Below, piece after piece: positions 45,761 to 54,161 of a stretch of 64,000 nucleotides of DNA. Origin of the DNA: CAYUWG01 sp964448285 (GTDB lineage Bacteria; Bacteroidota; Ignavibacteria; SZUA-365); assembly GCA_964448285.1 (NCBI GenBank), contig CAYUWG010000010.1, forward strand, positions 1-64,000, written 5' to 3'. Below the pieces are notes generated by a model, which saw nothing but the letters and a program-made list of their open reading frames with translations, was not told the origin of the DNA and made no database searches. The translations under genes and the position numbers were made by a program. The first letter of the stretch is position 1; the number at the start of each line of letters is the position of its first letter.

Positions 45761-47119
45761 ATGCAAATCATCATCGTAGGTGCGGGCTTGGTCGGAACCA
45801 GTCTCGCGGAGTATCTCCACAAGCTTGGGCATGATGTCACGATTATCGAGCGCGATTCAGACCGCATCGAGCAGGTGGGCGAAAAGTTCGACGTGCGCAT
45901 CGTGCGAGGTTCCGGCAGCCATCCGAGAGCTTTACTCGAAGCGGGAATCGAAAACGCAGACATGATCATCGCTGCCACACCGCTGGACGAAGTGAACATC
46001 ATCGCGTGCATGATTGCCAGACATTACAGCGTCGAACATCGCATCGCGCGTATTCGCACGTGGGATTTTCACCGCGATTCGGCGGACATTCTTCCGATCG
46101 AGTTCGGCATCACCAAAGTGATATACCCGGAGGAAAGCACGATCGGCGCAGTGATGAATTTCATCGAGACGCCTTTCGCAATCGATGCCCAGGATTTTTT
46201 GGATCGCTCGGTTCTCATGCGGAGCTACCAGATTACGGAGTCGATGCCCATTGCGAACAAACCGCTTGCGGACTTGCGCAGCCAGGAAGAGGGAAAAGTG
46301 TTGCTGGTTGTGGCGATCATCCGTGGCGAAGAAGTTTTCATCCCTCGCGGAGATGCGCGTGTCTTAGCCGGCGATAAACTCCTCGTGCTCTTCCCGAAGG
46401 AATCACTCGATTACTTCCTCACTCTTGTCGGTCTGGATTCCAAACCCGCGAAGAAGGCAGTGGTGTACGGCAATTCCCTGACGGCGATCAACATCGCGCG
46501 CGCACTGAAAGAAGAACTGGAATCCGTCGTCTTCATCGACCCGGATTATCAGCATGCACAGGAGGCCTCACTCAAGCTGCAGAAGATGGACGTCCTTCAT
46601 GGCGACGGCGCGGACGTGGACGTCCTTCGCGAAGCGAACATCCGCTTTGCCGACTTCTTCATCGCGGCGAGCAAACAGAACGATGAGAATATCCTTTCCT
46701 GTCTTCTCGCAAAATCGGAAGGCGCCCGTGAGGTTATCGCTGTCGTGAATGATGACCAGCACATCGACCTGTTCCATTCCATTGGGATCAATCACGTCAT
46801 CAATCCCCGGCAATTGACCGCTGCCGGAATCCTGAATGCGATTTACAACGGATTCGTCGCTCCTTCTGCACACATCCAGAAAACGGATATCGACGTGCTT
46901 CGCTTTGCCGTTTCTCGCGAAAGCCCCATTGCACACAAAGCGCTGAAAGATGGATGGAAGAAAGTTCTCGGCTATGCGATCGTCGGCGTCGTCATTCGGG
47001 AGGAACGGATGATCATCCCCGATGGAAACACCGTCCTGATGCCGGGAGATATCGTCATCGTGTTCAGTCGTGGGTCAGGGATCAGATCAGTGACAAAGCT
47101 TTTCGGAGAATCGCCTTAG
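45761..47119 (+). CDS. trkA: Trk potassium uptake system regulatory protein
   Basis: 452 residues with two RCK units. Each has a Rossmann NAD(H)-binding part (IIIVGAGLVGTSLAEYL; KKAVVYGNSLTAINIARAL) and a TrkA-C domain (e.g. LLVVAIIRGEEVFIPRGD and GVVIREERMIIPDGN). It gates TrkH in the cytoplasm by binding nucleotides. trkH starts six bases after its stop, so they form one unit. Confidence 0.95.
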   Translation: MQIIIVGAGLVGTSLAEYLHKLGHDVTIIERDSDRIEQVGEKFDVRIVRGSGSHPRALLEAGIENADMIIAATPLDEVNIIACMIARHYSVEHRIARIRTWDFHRDSADILPIEFGITKVIYPEESTIGAVMNFIETPFAIDAQDFLDRSVLMRSYQITESMPIANKPLADLRSQEEGKVLLVVAIIRGEEVFIPRGDARVLAGDKLLVLFPKESLDYFLTLVGLDSKPAKKAVVYGNSLTAINIARALKEELESVVFIDPDYQHAQEASLKLQKMDVLHGDGADVDVLREANIRFADFFIAASKQNDENILSCLLAKSEGAREVIAVVNDDQHIDLFHSIGINHVINPRQLTAAGILNAIYNGFVAPSAHIQKTDIDVLRFAVSRESPIAHKALKDGWKKVLGYAIVGVVIREERMIIPDGNTVLMPGDIVIVFSRGSGIRSVTKLFGESP

Positions 47120-47125
47120 GCTGAA

Positions 47126-48724
47126 ATGTTCAAGCGAACCGTTCTTTACGGCGTAGCCCGTCTCACACAAATCCTCGCACTCTCGATGATAGTCCCTGCG
47201 ACGATTGCGTGGTTCGATTTGAACGAGATGTCGAACGCGGAAAAATTCTTCCATCCCGGCTTCATGGGATTCTGGATCGCATTCGTTTCCTCGTTGACGA
47301 TTGGATCGCTGACTGCAATTCTCCTTCGCAGGTCACACGAGAACCAAACCGTTCGCGAAGGATTTGCCGTCGTAACGATCGGCTGGGTCGTTCTTACCTT
47401 CTTCGGATGCATTCCGTTATTCGTCTATTTCGTCTCCCAGACACCGATGGCGTCAATCCATGATTTCGCGCGCGCGTTCACCGATGCATTCTTCGAGATC
47501 ATGAGCGGATTTACGACGACCGGAGCTTCGATCCTGACTGACGTCGAGTCACTCCCGCGCGGACTTCTCTTCTGGCGAAGTCTCACGCACTGGTTAGGAG
47601 GCATGGGCATCGTCACACTCGCACTGGCGATCTTTCCTGCGCTGGGCGTCTCAGGGTACCACATGTTCAAGGGTGAAGTCCCCGGCCCGACAGCGGAGCG
47701 CTTGCAACCGCGTCTGCGAGAAACGGCAGGAATTCTTTGGGGAGTCTATGCGGGCTTATCGGGATTGCAGACGATTCTCCTCCTCATCGGCGGCATGGAC
47801 TGGTTCGATGCGCTCTGCCATACTTTCGGTACGATGGCAACAGGAGGATTCGGTACGAAAAACCTTTCCATCGGGTATTACTCAAATGATTTCATCCACT
47901 GGGTCATTATCGTATTCATGTTCCTTGCGGGTACGAACTTTCTCCTTCACTTCAATGCACTGAAAGGCAATGCGCGCGTCTTTGCAATCGACAGGGAGTT
48001 CCGCATGTACGCTGCGATCGTCGTAATTGGAATCGCGCTCGTAACAATCTCATTGAATGTTGAAGGTCTCCCGCATGCATCGTATTCCGCGTCTCATTTC
48101 CGCTCGACGCCCTGGGAGGAAGAGGTGTTCATGAATCACGTCGCTGCGATGCATGAGAAAGTCGCCGACCTATATGACAGCATTCGTGAAGCCTCTTTTC
48201 AATTTCTTTCCATCGTGACCACTACGGGATTCGTGACTTCGGATTACGACGTCTGGCCGACGGCATCTCGACTCTTGCTGCTCTCGATGATGTTCGTCGG
48301 AGGCTGTGCCGGTTCGACCGGAGGAGGGATGAAAGTGATTCGGGTGCTGGTCGTGACAAAGAACGTTCTTCGTGAAGTAGTCAAGATGGCAAGGCCGAGA
48401 TTGTTGAAGCCAGTGATGATTGGAAATAATCCTTTGGAAGAACAACGTGTCGCGAACATCATTGCGTTCGTTCTTCTCTTTATCGGATTGTTCGTGCTTT
48501 CTTCGCTCCTGATGACGCTCTTTATCCCGGATTTGGTGACGGCCTCGTCAGCTGTGATCGCATGTATCGGCAACGTCGGACCTGGGCTTGCAGGCGTCGG
48601 GCCTTTCGAGAACTACAGTTGGATTCCCCTTCCGGGAAAATGGCTGCTGATTGCAAACATGCTTCTCGGACGTTTGGAGATCTTCACCGTCCTGATTCTG
48701 CTTCGCCCTTCCGTATGGAGATGA
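47126..48724 (+). CDS. trkH: Trk potassium uptake channel protein
   Basis: 532 residues, about ten transmembrane helices with four pore loops: SGFTTTGAS, TMATGGFGT, IVTTTGFVT and GNVGPGL, the K+ filter set of TrkH/KtrB. Somewhat longer than E. coli TrkH (483), with the extra length in a loop around residues 310-350. Co-transcribed with trkA. Confidence 0.95.
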   Translation: MFKRTVLYGVARLTQILALSMIVPATIAWFDLNEMSNAEKFFHPGFMGFWIAFVSSLTIGSLTAILLRRSHENQTVREGFAVVTIGWVVLTFFGCIPLFVYFVSQTPMASIHDFARAFTDAFFEIMSGFTTTGASILTDVESLPRGLLFWRSLTHWLGGMGIVTLALAIFPALGVSGYHMFKGEVPGPTAERLQPRLRETAGILWGVYAGLSGLQTILLLIGGMDWFDALCHTFGTMATGGFGTKNLSIGYYSNDFIHWVIIVFMFLAGTNFLLHFNALKGNARVFAIDREFRMYAAIVVIGIALVTISLNVEGLPHASYSASHFRSTPWEEEVFMNHVAAMHEKVADLYDSIREASFQFLSIVTTTGFVTSDYDVWPTASRLLLLSMMFVGGCAGSTGGGMKVIRVLVVTKNVLREVVKMARPRLLKPVMIGNNPLEEQRVANIIAFVLLFIGLFVLSSLLMTLFIPDLVTASSAVIACIGNVGPGLAGVGPFENYSWIPLPGKWLLIANMLLGRLEIFTVLILLRPSVWR

Positions 48725-48841
48725 TTGGGCGACAGATTCTTTCGACGGGGCTGAGATTGTATCCACGAAGACCGGCGTTCTTCGAGAGCTTTGGATTCGC
48801 AATAACGAGAAGTATTATCGCATCAGCATGAGGACGACGGA

Positions 48842-49981
48842 ATGAAGAACAAAACACGCATCGGTGTGCTCTTCGGAGGAAGGTCGGGCGAACATGAAGT
48901 ATCACTCGTCTCCGCCGAGTCCGTGATGCACGCGCTCGACAAAGAGAAGTACGACATTCTCCCAATCGGCATCCGTAAAGACGGCCGGTGGATTTGCGGA
49001 CGCGACGCGATGTCGGAACTCAAAGGCACTCCCCATCATCGACAGTGGGATGAGTGTATTCTCGCAGCCGAGGCAGGGACAGGACGACTGCTCGCATTCA
49101 CGTATGATGGCGTCATTCGCGAAGAGTACATCGACGTCTTTTTCCCCGTCCTTCACGGGACGTACGGCGAGGATGGAACCATTCAAGGCTTGTTCGAGCT
49201 TGCCGGGATTCCTTATGTCGGAGCCGGTGTTCTCGCATCCTCGATCGGTATGGACAAAGTCCTGCAAAAAGAAATTCATCGCGCCGTGGGTTTACCGGTA
49301 GTGAAGTTTCTCTCGTGTTGGAGAAGCACGCTTTCGCTTGAGATGGATTCCATCATTTCGAGAAGCGAGTCGCTCTTAGGCTATCCTGTCTTCGTGAAAC
49401 CTGCGAATCTCGGTTCGAGTGTCGGCATCAGCAAAGCAACGGAACGCGATGCACTCAGAGCGTCGCTTGAACTTGCCGCGCGATTCGACAGAAAGATCAT
49501 CGTGGAGGAAGCCGTTCCCGCTGCGCGGGAATTCGAAGTCGCAGTGTTGGGAAACGCGAACCCTCGCGTCTCGCTTCCGGGTGAAGTGATTCCTTCGAAC
49601 GAGTTTTATGACTACGACGCAAAGTATGTCGATAACGCTTCGCGGACGGTGATCCCTGCCGATATTCCCGATGAGCTTTCACAGCGGATTCGGACGCTCG
49701 CTCTCAAAGCATTCCTCGCCATCGATTGCGAAGGATTGGCGCGCGTGGATTTCCTCTACGCCCGTGACTCCGGAGAACTGTTTCTCAACGAGATCAACAC
49801 CATGCCGGGCTTCACCTCCATCAGCATGTATCCGAAAATGTGGGAAGCCTCGGGACTGGCATATCCGGTATTGCTCGATGAACTCCTCGCGCTTGCCTTC
49901 GAGCGGCACGATGAAAAGCGCTCGCTCGAGCATTCCTTCACACCGAAAAAAGACTGGTATCGCTCCTCTTCCAATGCATAA
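48842..49981 (+). CDS. ddl: D-alanine--D-alanine ligase
   Basis: 379 residues, ATP-grasp fold. Makes D-Ala-D-Ala for peptidoglycan. Start VLFGGRSGEHEVSLVSAESV, then FPVLHGTYGEDGTIQGLFEL, VKPANLGSSVGISKA, and LNEINTMPGFTSISMYPKMW; these are the Ddl signatures. The next gene begins eight bases before its stop (49974). Confidence 0.97.
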   Translation: MKNKTRIGVLFGGRSGEHEVSLVSAESVMHALDKEKYDILPIGIRKDGRWICGRDAMSELKGTPHHRQWDECILAAEAGTGRLLAFTYDGVIREEYIDVFFPVLHGTYGEDGTIQGLFELAGIPYVGAGVLASSIGMDKVLQKEIHRAVGLPVVKFLSCWRSTLSLEMDSIISRSESLLGYPVFVKPANLGSSVGISKATERDALRASLELAARFDRKIIVEEAVPAAREFEVAVLGNANPRVSLPGEVIPSNEFYDYDAKYVDNASRTVIPADIPDELSQRIRTLALKAFLAIDCEGLARVDFLYARDSGELFLNEINTMPGFTSISMYPKMWEASGLAYPVLLDELLALAFERHDEKRSLEHSFTPKKDWYRSSSNA

Positions 49982-50624
49982 CCCGAACGACTCGCAATTC
50001 TGGGATGCGGCGTATCGCGAAGCGAACGACCATTGGGATATGGGGACGCCGACTCCGGTATTCGTCAATCTCTTTTCATCGCATAGTGACGAACGCAGGA
50101 AGTATCTCGATGGTCTGTTCGCGATCGAAAAACCGTCGGTCATCGTTCCCGGATGCGGACGCGGTTACGACGCAATGCTTCTCGCTGAACACGGCTTCGA
50201 CGTAACTGCAGTCGATTTCTCCATCGAAGCGACGGAATACCTTCAACATGAATCTCGCGCGCGCGGACTGAATCTCACGGTCATCCGCGACGACGTCCTT
50301 GCAATCGATGAAAGACACGATGCGAAATACGATGCGCTGCTCGAATATACATGCTTCTGCGCCCTCGATCCGGTGCGCCGGGTCGAGTACTATCGCTTCG
50401 TCGAGCGTGTTCTTCGTAAAGGAGGCTTCTTCATCGGACTGATGTTCCCAATCGATGGAAGGCCGGGCGGGCCTCCGTTCAACGTTCAACTCGATGAATT
50501 TCGCGGAGCAATGAGTGAGGCGTTCGAACTTTTGCATGAAGAGCAGCCTGACGATTCCGTTTCACCGAGACGTGGAAAAGAAACTCTGATGATTTGGCGA
50601 CGGAAGGTGAATGCCGATTCGTAA
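49974..50624 (+). CDS. Thiopurine-methyltransferase-type SAM methyltransferase
   Basis: 216 residues. The opening DSQFWDAAYREANDHWDMG and the SAM loop VIVPGCGRGYDAMLLAEHGF are characteristic of the TPMT family. Bacterial members methylate thiols, selenium or tellurium compounds; the substrate here is unknown. ATG 49974 overlaps ddl; the last 14 bases overlap the next methyltransferase gene, so these three are translationally coupled. Confidence 0.85.
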   Translation: MHNPNDSQFWDAAYREANDHWDMGTPTPVFVNLFSSHSDERRKYLDGLFAIEKPSVIVPGCGRGYDAMLLAEHGFDVTAVDFSIEATEYLQHESRARGLNLTVIRDDVLAIDERHDAKYDALLEYTCFCALDPVRRVEYYRFVERVLRKGGFFIGLMFPIDGRPGGPPFNVQLDEFRGAMSEAFELLHEEQPDDSVSPRRGKETLMIWRRKVNADS

Positions 50625-51153
50625 GTTGCTGCATCAGGAACTGGTTCGTCCATCAATAGAGGTCTTGAAGAAGGAGCCGAGGCATCCCATCACACTTGTC
50701 GCGGACAACGTGCGCAGTCTCTACAACGTCGGTTCGATCTTTCGCACCTGCGACGCGGCGCGCGTTGAAAAACTCTGGCTGTGCGGATTCACACCGCACC
50801 CACCGCGCAAGGAAATCGAAAAGACCGCGCTCGGCTCGACGAACAGCGTTCCGTGGCAATACGCATGGGATATCACTGAAGTCCTCGAGCACCTGAAAGC
50901 ACAGGGTGTAGCCATTGCAGCAGTGGAACAGACAAACCGAAGCGTCTCCTGTTTCGATGTGAAGGCGGAGCAGTTTCCACTCGCAGTTATCGTGGGAAAT
51001 GAAATCACGGGCATCGCGCAAAAAGCATTGCCATACTGTGACTTCGCGCTTGAGATCCCCATGTTTGGAATCAAACACTCCCTGAACGTCGCGGTCGCAA
51101 CGGGGATCATTCTCTACGAATGCTTGCGCGTTCTTCGCACGTCCACCGAGTGA
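50611..51153 (+). CDS. SpoU/TrmH-family RNA methyltransferase
   Basis: 180 residues, SPOUT knotted fold: VADNVRSLYNVGSIFRTCDA (motif 1, with the catalytic Arg), VIVGNEITGIAQ (motif 2), and EIPMFGIKHSLNVAVATGII (motif 3, SAM knot). It adds a 2'-O-methyl group to a tRNA or rRNA site that cannot be named. Starts inside the TPMT gene. Confidence 0.9.
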   Translation: MPIRKLLHQELVRPSIEVLKKEPRHPITLVADNVRSLYNVGSIFRTCDAARVEKLWLCGFTPHPPRKEIEKTALGSTNSVPWQYAWDITEVLEHLKAQGVAIAAVEQTNRSVSCFDVKAEQFPLAVIVGNEITGIAQKALPYCDFALEIPMFGIKHSLNVAVATGIILYECLRVLRTSTE

Positions 51154-51238
51154 CGAATTTTTGCACCGGTGAATTGTTGAATCATTGGACACGATTCCGT
51201 AATGTGGCACGGCAATTTCGAAGCATGAGATAAAACAG

Positions 51239-51928
51239 ATGAATCACTTCCATTTCCCTCTCCTCATCGTTGCGACACTCGTCCTAACCTCGCAGTGCTT
51301 CGCACAAGGACTCTCCGATCAGGATGGCCAGCGCGGAGGCAGTTGCATCGTCATGAACTCCAAAGCCGTCGAAACATACCGGCATCCAACGCTACCGGGA
51401 GAAGAAGATCCGGTTTTCAAGCGCGACCGCTTCGCAGTCCTCACTTCTGCGATGGTATCCGCACTCGGTCCCGGTGGAAAAGCAGTGCTCAGCATGCCCG
51501 AATCCGATGGTCTTCTCACACAGTTCAGTACGGGATACATCATGGTTCCAGGTCAGCAGTACACGAACCTTACAGGGGGAACCGTGCTCGGTGCAGTGAT
51601 TCCAGTTTTTTACGGATGGCGATACAACCTGCTCGACACTGAGACTTCGCAGTTTCAATGGAAGCAATACGCCGTAGCCGGCGGTGGTCCTGTTCTCGGG
51701 CTGGAGTACTCGAACACATTCGGCTTCTTCAGAAATCTCATGAATACCGGATTCCGTTGGGGCGCCGGAGCGTATGCCGGCATTGGCTCAGAGCTGCGGT
51801 TCGGTCGAAGCTTCGGTGCGTTCATGCAGCTTGAATTGGACGCGATGCACTTCCTCTCCCCACACCTCGGACGTACGAATTACATAGGGCCGTCGTTTTC
51901 CTTTGGATTTCACTTCGGCCTCCGATAG
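51239..51928 (+). CDS. Secreted or outer-membrane protein of unknown function
   Basis: 229 residues. Signal peptide (LLIVATLVLTSQCFAQ). The body has Gly/aromatic-rich strands (VLGAVIPVFYGWRYNLLD, YAVAGGGPVLGLEYSNTFGF, GAGAYAGIGSELRFGRS) and ends FSFGFHFGLR, as small beta-barrels do. No family is assigned. A near sigma-54-like sequence at 51205 is judged too weak. Confidence 0.6.
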   Translation: MNHFHFPLLIVATLVLTSQCFAQGLSDQDGQRGGSCIVMNSKAVETYRHPTLPGEEDPVFKRDRFAVLTSAMVSALGPGGKAVLSMPESDGLLTQFSTGYIMVPGQQYTNLTGGTVLGAVIPVFYGWRYNLLDTETSQFQWKQYAVAGGGPVLGLEYSNTFGFFRNLMNTGFRWGAGAYAGIGSELRFGRSFGAFMQLELDAMHFLSPHLGRTNYIGPSFSFGFHFGLR

Positions 51929-51988
51929 ATTAGCACCGGTTACCTAAGCGCTTTCGTCAACTCTTCACATAACACAAGGATTCTTTCA

Positions 51989-52420
51989 ATGAAAAAACTA
52001 CTCGCCCTGATCATCGCCTTCACCGTTTCGGTGGCAGCGACTTTCGCTGTAGCTCAGGAACAACCCAAAGCCGAAAAAGCGAAGTCCTCCTGCTGCGCAC
52101 CCAAGGTTTCGACAATCAAAGCCTCGAACAACGCTGGTGATGTCAACGTTACCACGGCGTCTGTAACCGGTGAGGTGAAAGCATCGACCAAATCCCACTG
52201 CGACGTTGACGTTAAGACGATGAAGGCATCGAACAAGGCCGGTAAAAGTGATTGCTGCGCAACCGGTGCGAAAGCCATGAAAGCGTCCAATAAGAAATCC
52301 GATTGCTGTGACATGAAGGATTGCGACATGGACATGGCGAATTGCGACATGAGCAAGTGCGATGACGACTGCAAGATGGCCCACACGAAAACAGACGCGA
52401 AGAGCACGAATAAGAACTGA
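51989..52420 (+). CDS. Secreted Cys-rich protein with KASN repeats (putative metal binder)
   Basis: 143 residues. Signal peptide (LLALIIAFTVSVAATFAVAQ), then a low-complexity, Lys/Asp/Cys-rich chain with 11 Cys. Four units of the form K-A-S-[NT] followed within a few residues by Cys occur: TIKASNNAG, EVKASTKSHC, TMKASNKAGKSDCC and AMKASNKKSDCC. It closes with DCDMDMANCDMSKCDDDC. Asp/Met/Cys pairing suggests binding of soft metals in the periplasm; this is inference. ATG follows AAGGATTC; a terminator follows 24 bases after the stop. Confidence 0.7.
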   Translation: MKKLLALIIAFTVSVAATFAVAQEQPKAEKAKSSCCAPKVSTIKASNNAGDVNVTTASVTGEVKASTKSHCDVDVKTMKASNKAGKSDCCATGAKAMKASNKKSDCCDMKDCDMDMANCDMSKCDDDCKMAHTKTDAKSTNKN

Positions 52421-52444
52421 CGAAATCGCAAGACTGAAATTTCG

Positions 52445-52480
52445 AGAGGCTGTTCCGGATGGGACAGCCTCTTTTGTTTT
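52445..52480 (+). terminator. Rho-independent terminator after the Cys-rich gene
   Basis: AGAGGCTGT/ACAGCCTCT stem (9 bp, extended by TCC/GGG) with TTTTGTTTT behind it. Confidence 0.88.
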
Positions 52481-52551
52481 GAAGGATTGAAATGGTTTAC
52501 AAGCCGTAATTCATCGGAGTCAAATGGAATACGGTGCGCGTTGAATGGCTA

Positions 52552-53154
52552 TCAAAACACCCACTTCACCGCGACGAAGCCGATCACCAGAAGCAGCACG
52601 AACGCGATCGAGAGCCTGTCGAAATACTTGTCGATGAACGTCTTGATCGATGGGCCGAACTTCCAGATCAAGCCTGCGACGAGAAAGAAACGCGCGGCAC
52701 GACCGACGGCGGACGCGATGAGAAACGGAACGAACGGCATCAGCGTCGCACCCGCTGCGATCGTGGCGACTTTGTACGGAATGGGAGTGAATGCCGCAGC
52801 AAGAAGAAACCACACGCCGACCGGTCCGCGATATGCCTCTTCGACGGCGAGCCAGTACGTATCCGCGTTGTAGAATTCGATGATCGGCCTTCCGACGGAT
52901 TCCATCAATTGGTGGCCGATGAAGTAACCGAACATGCCGCCGAGCACGGAGCCTATCGTGCAGATCGCTGCAAAGCGCATCGCCTTCCGAGGGAAAGCAA
53001 CCGCGAGCGCAATGAGCAAAACGTCCGGCGGAACGGGGAAGAAAGACGATTCGGTGAATGAAATGATGAAGAGTGCCCAGAGCGCGTGTGGCTTTTCGGC
53101 GAAGCTTTCCACCCAGTTGTAGAGCTTTCGAATGAATGCAAAGAGAGGCTTCAT
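52552..53154 (-). CDS. YqaA/DedA-type (VTT domain) membrane protein
   Basis: 200 residues, about five membrane segments: SFTESSFFPVPPDVLLIALAVAF-like entry helix, GSVLGGMFGYFIG, and FTPIPYKVATIAAGATLMPF with the re-entrant Pro-x-Pro loop. VTT-domain proteins scramble or move lipids; the YqaA branch has no known substrate. ATG 53154 is preferred; the frame is open to 53217 but those residues are not hydrophobic or conserved-looking. Confidence 0.85.
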   Translation of the reverse strand: MKPLFAFIRKLYNWVESFAEKPHALWALFIISFTESSFFPVPPDVLLIALAVAFPRKAMRFAAICTIGSVLGGMFGYFIGHQLMESVGRPIIEFYNADTYWLAVEEAYRGPVGVWFLLAAAFTPIPYKVATIAAGATLMPFVPFLIASAVGRAARFFLVAGLIWKFGPSIKTFIDKYFDRLSIAFVLLLVIGFVAVKWVF

Positions 53155-53269
53155 GTGATCGTGTTCGTCATAAACAGCGGGCAAGCTAACACGATTGCAA
53201 TCAACGCCCAATCGCATTCATCGAATCGACGAGAGTCGTGCGGGGAATTCGTGGAAGCATCGGCGAACT

Positions 53270-53995
53270 TCACCCGATGCGCTTCCTTCGCACTTCATAC
53301 ATCGCAAGCGCAGCAGCGACGGAAGCGTTGAGCGATTCGATGCGACCCCAGAGCGGGATTCGCACGAGCATGTCGCATGATTTCCGGATGAGCGGACGCA
53401 TGCCTTTCCCTTCGCTGCCGATCACGAGGCAAAGCGGCATCGTCCCGTCGAGCTGAAAGAGGTCGGTGTCACCGTCCTCATCGAGGCCAGCGATCCAGAT
53501 GTTATGGGACTTCATTTCTTCGAGCGCATGATGGAGATTCCCCACCTTCGCGATCCGCTGATGAGAGACCGCACCCGCCGACGCCTTGATGACGGTCTCG
53601 GTCAGCGGTGATGATTCTCGAACCGGAAGAATGACTCCATGCACGCCTGCGCATTCGGCAGTGCGTATGATCGCGCCGACGTTGTGCGGGTCCGTGATGG
53701 AATCCAGCGCAATGAAGAACGCGGCGTCTTGCTCTTTGTGAAACGTGAGAAGGTCGGATAACTCGAGCGTCTCCACGTCTTCGACGAGCGCGACGATGCC
53801 TTGCGCGTTTTCGGTATCGCCAAGTCTGTCGAATTTCTGCTTCGGCAACTCAACCATCGGAATGCGATGCTTGCGAGCGAGCACGCGAATTTCACGGAGC
53901 GACTCGCCGTGAACGCCGTATCGAAAGAAAATCTTCGCGATGTTTTTCCCTGCGCGAATCGCTTCGAGTATCGGTATGCGTCCGTGGATATACAT
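53270..53995 (-). CDS. rlmB: 23S rRNA (guanosine2251-2'-O)-methyltransferase RlmB
   Basis: 241 residues. N-terminal substrate-binding domain (MYIHGRIPILEAIRAGKNIA, QGIVALVEDV) and a SPOUT domain with ALDSITDPHNVGAIIRTAEC, LCLVIGSEGKGMRPLIRKSC and IPLWGRIESLNASVAAALAM. It modifies the P-loop of 23S rRNA. The TrmH-like gene at 50611 lacks the N-terminal domain and is a different enzyme. Confidence 0.93.
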   Translation of the reverse strand: MYIHGRIPILEAIRAGKNIAKIFFRYGVHGESLREIRVLARKHRIPMVELPKQKFDRLGDTENAQGIVALVEDVETLELSDLLTFHKEQDAAFFIALDSITDPHNVGAIIRTAECAGVHGVILPVRESSPLTETVIKASAGAVSHQRIAKVGNLHHALEEMKSHNIWIAGLDEDGDTDLFQLDGTMPLCLVIGSEGKGMRPLIRKSCDMLVRIPLWGRIESLNASVAAALAMYEVRRKRIG

Positions 53996-54161
53996 GCCGA
54001 CGGCAATCTACATCTGCCCGGATGAAAAACGTGATTCGACAAGCAGGAGCGAGTGATCGACTCTCGTGCTGGAAATTTGGAGGAGAGGAAAGATTCCATT
54101 TTTCTCAGTGGAAAAATCCCTTAGCTTGCGCGCGATGTTTTTCACACGTTATCACGAGATC

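Noticed and set aside
45631..46011. Upstream extension of the secreted protein at 44920
   Set aside because: It would lie antisense to trkA; the signal peptide begins at 45630.
51205..51220. TGGCACGGCAATTTCG upstream of the gene at 51239, resembling a sigma-54 promoter
   Set aside because: The -24 half is perfect but the -12 GC is TC, and the implied transcript start leaves almost no leader. Not enough to call.
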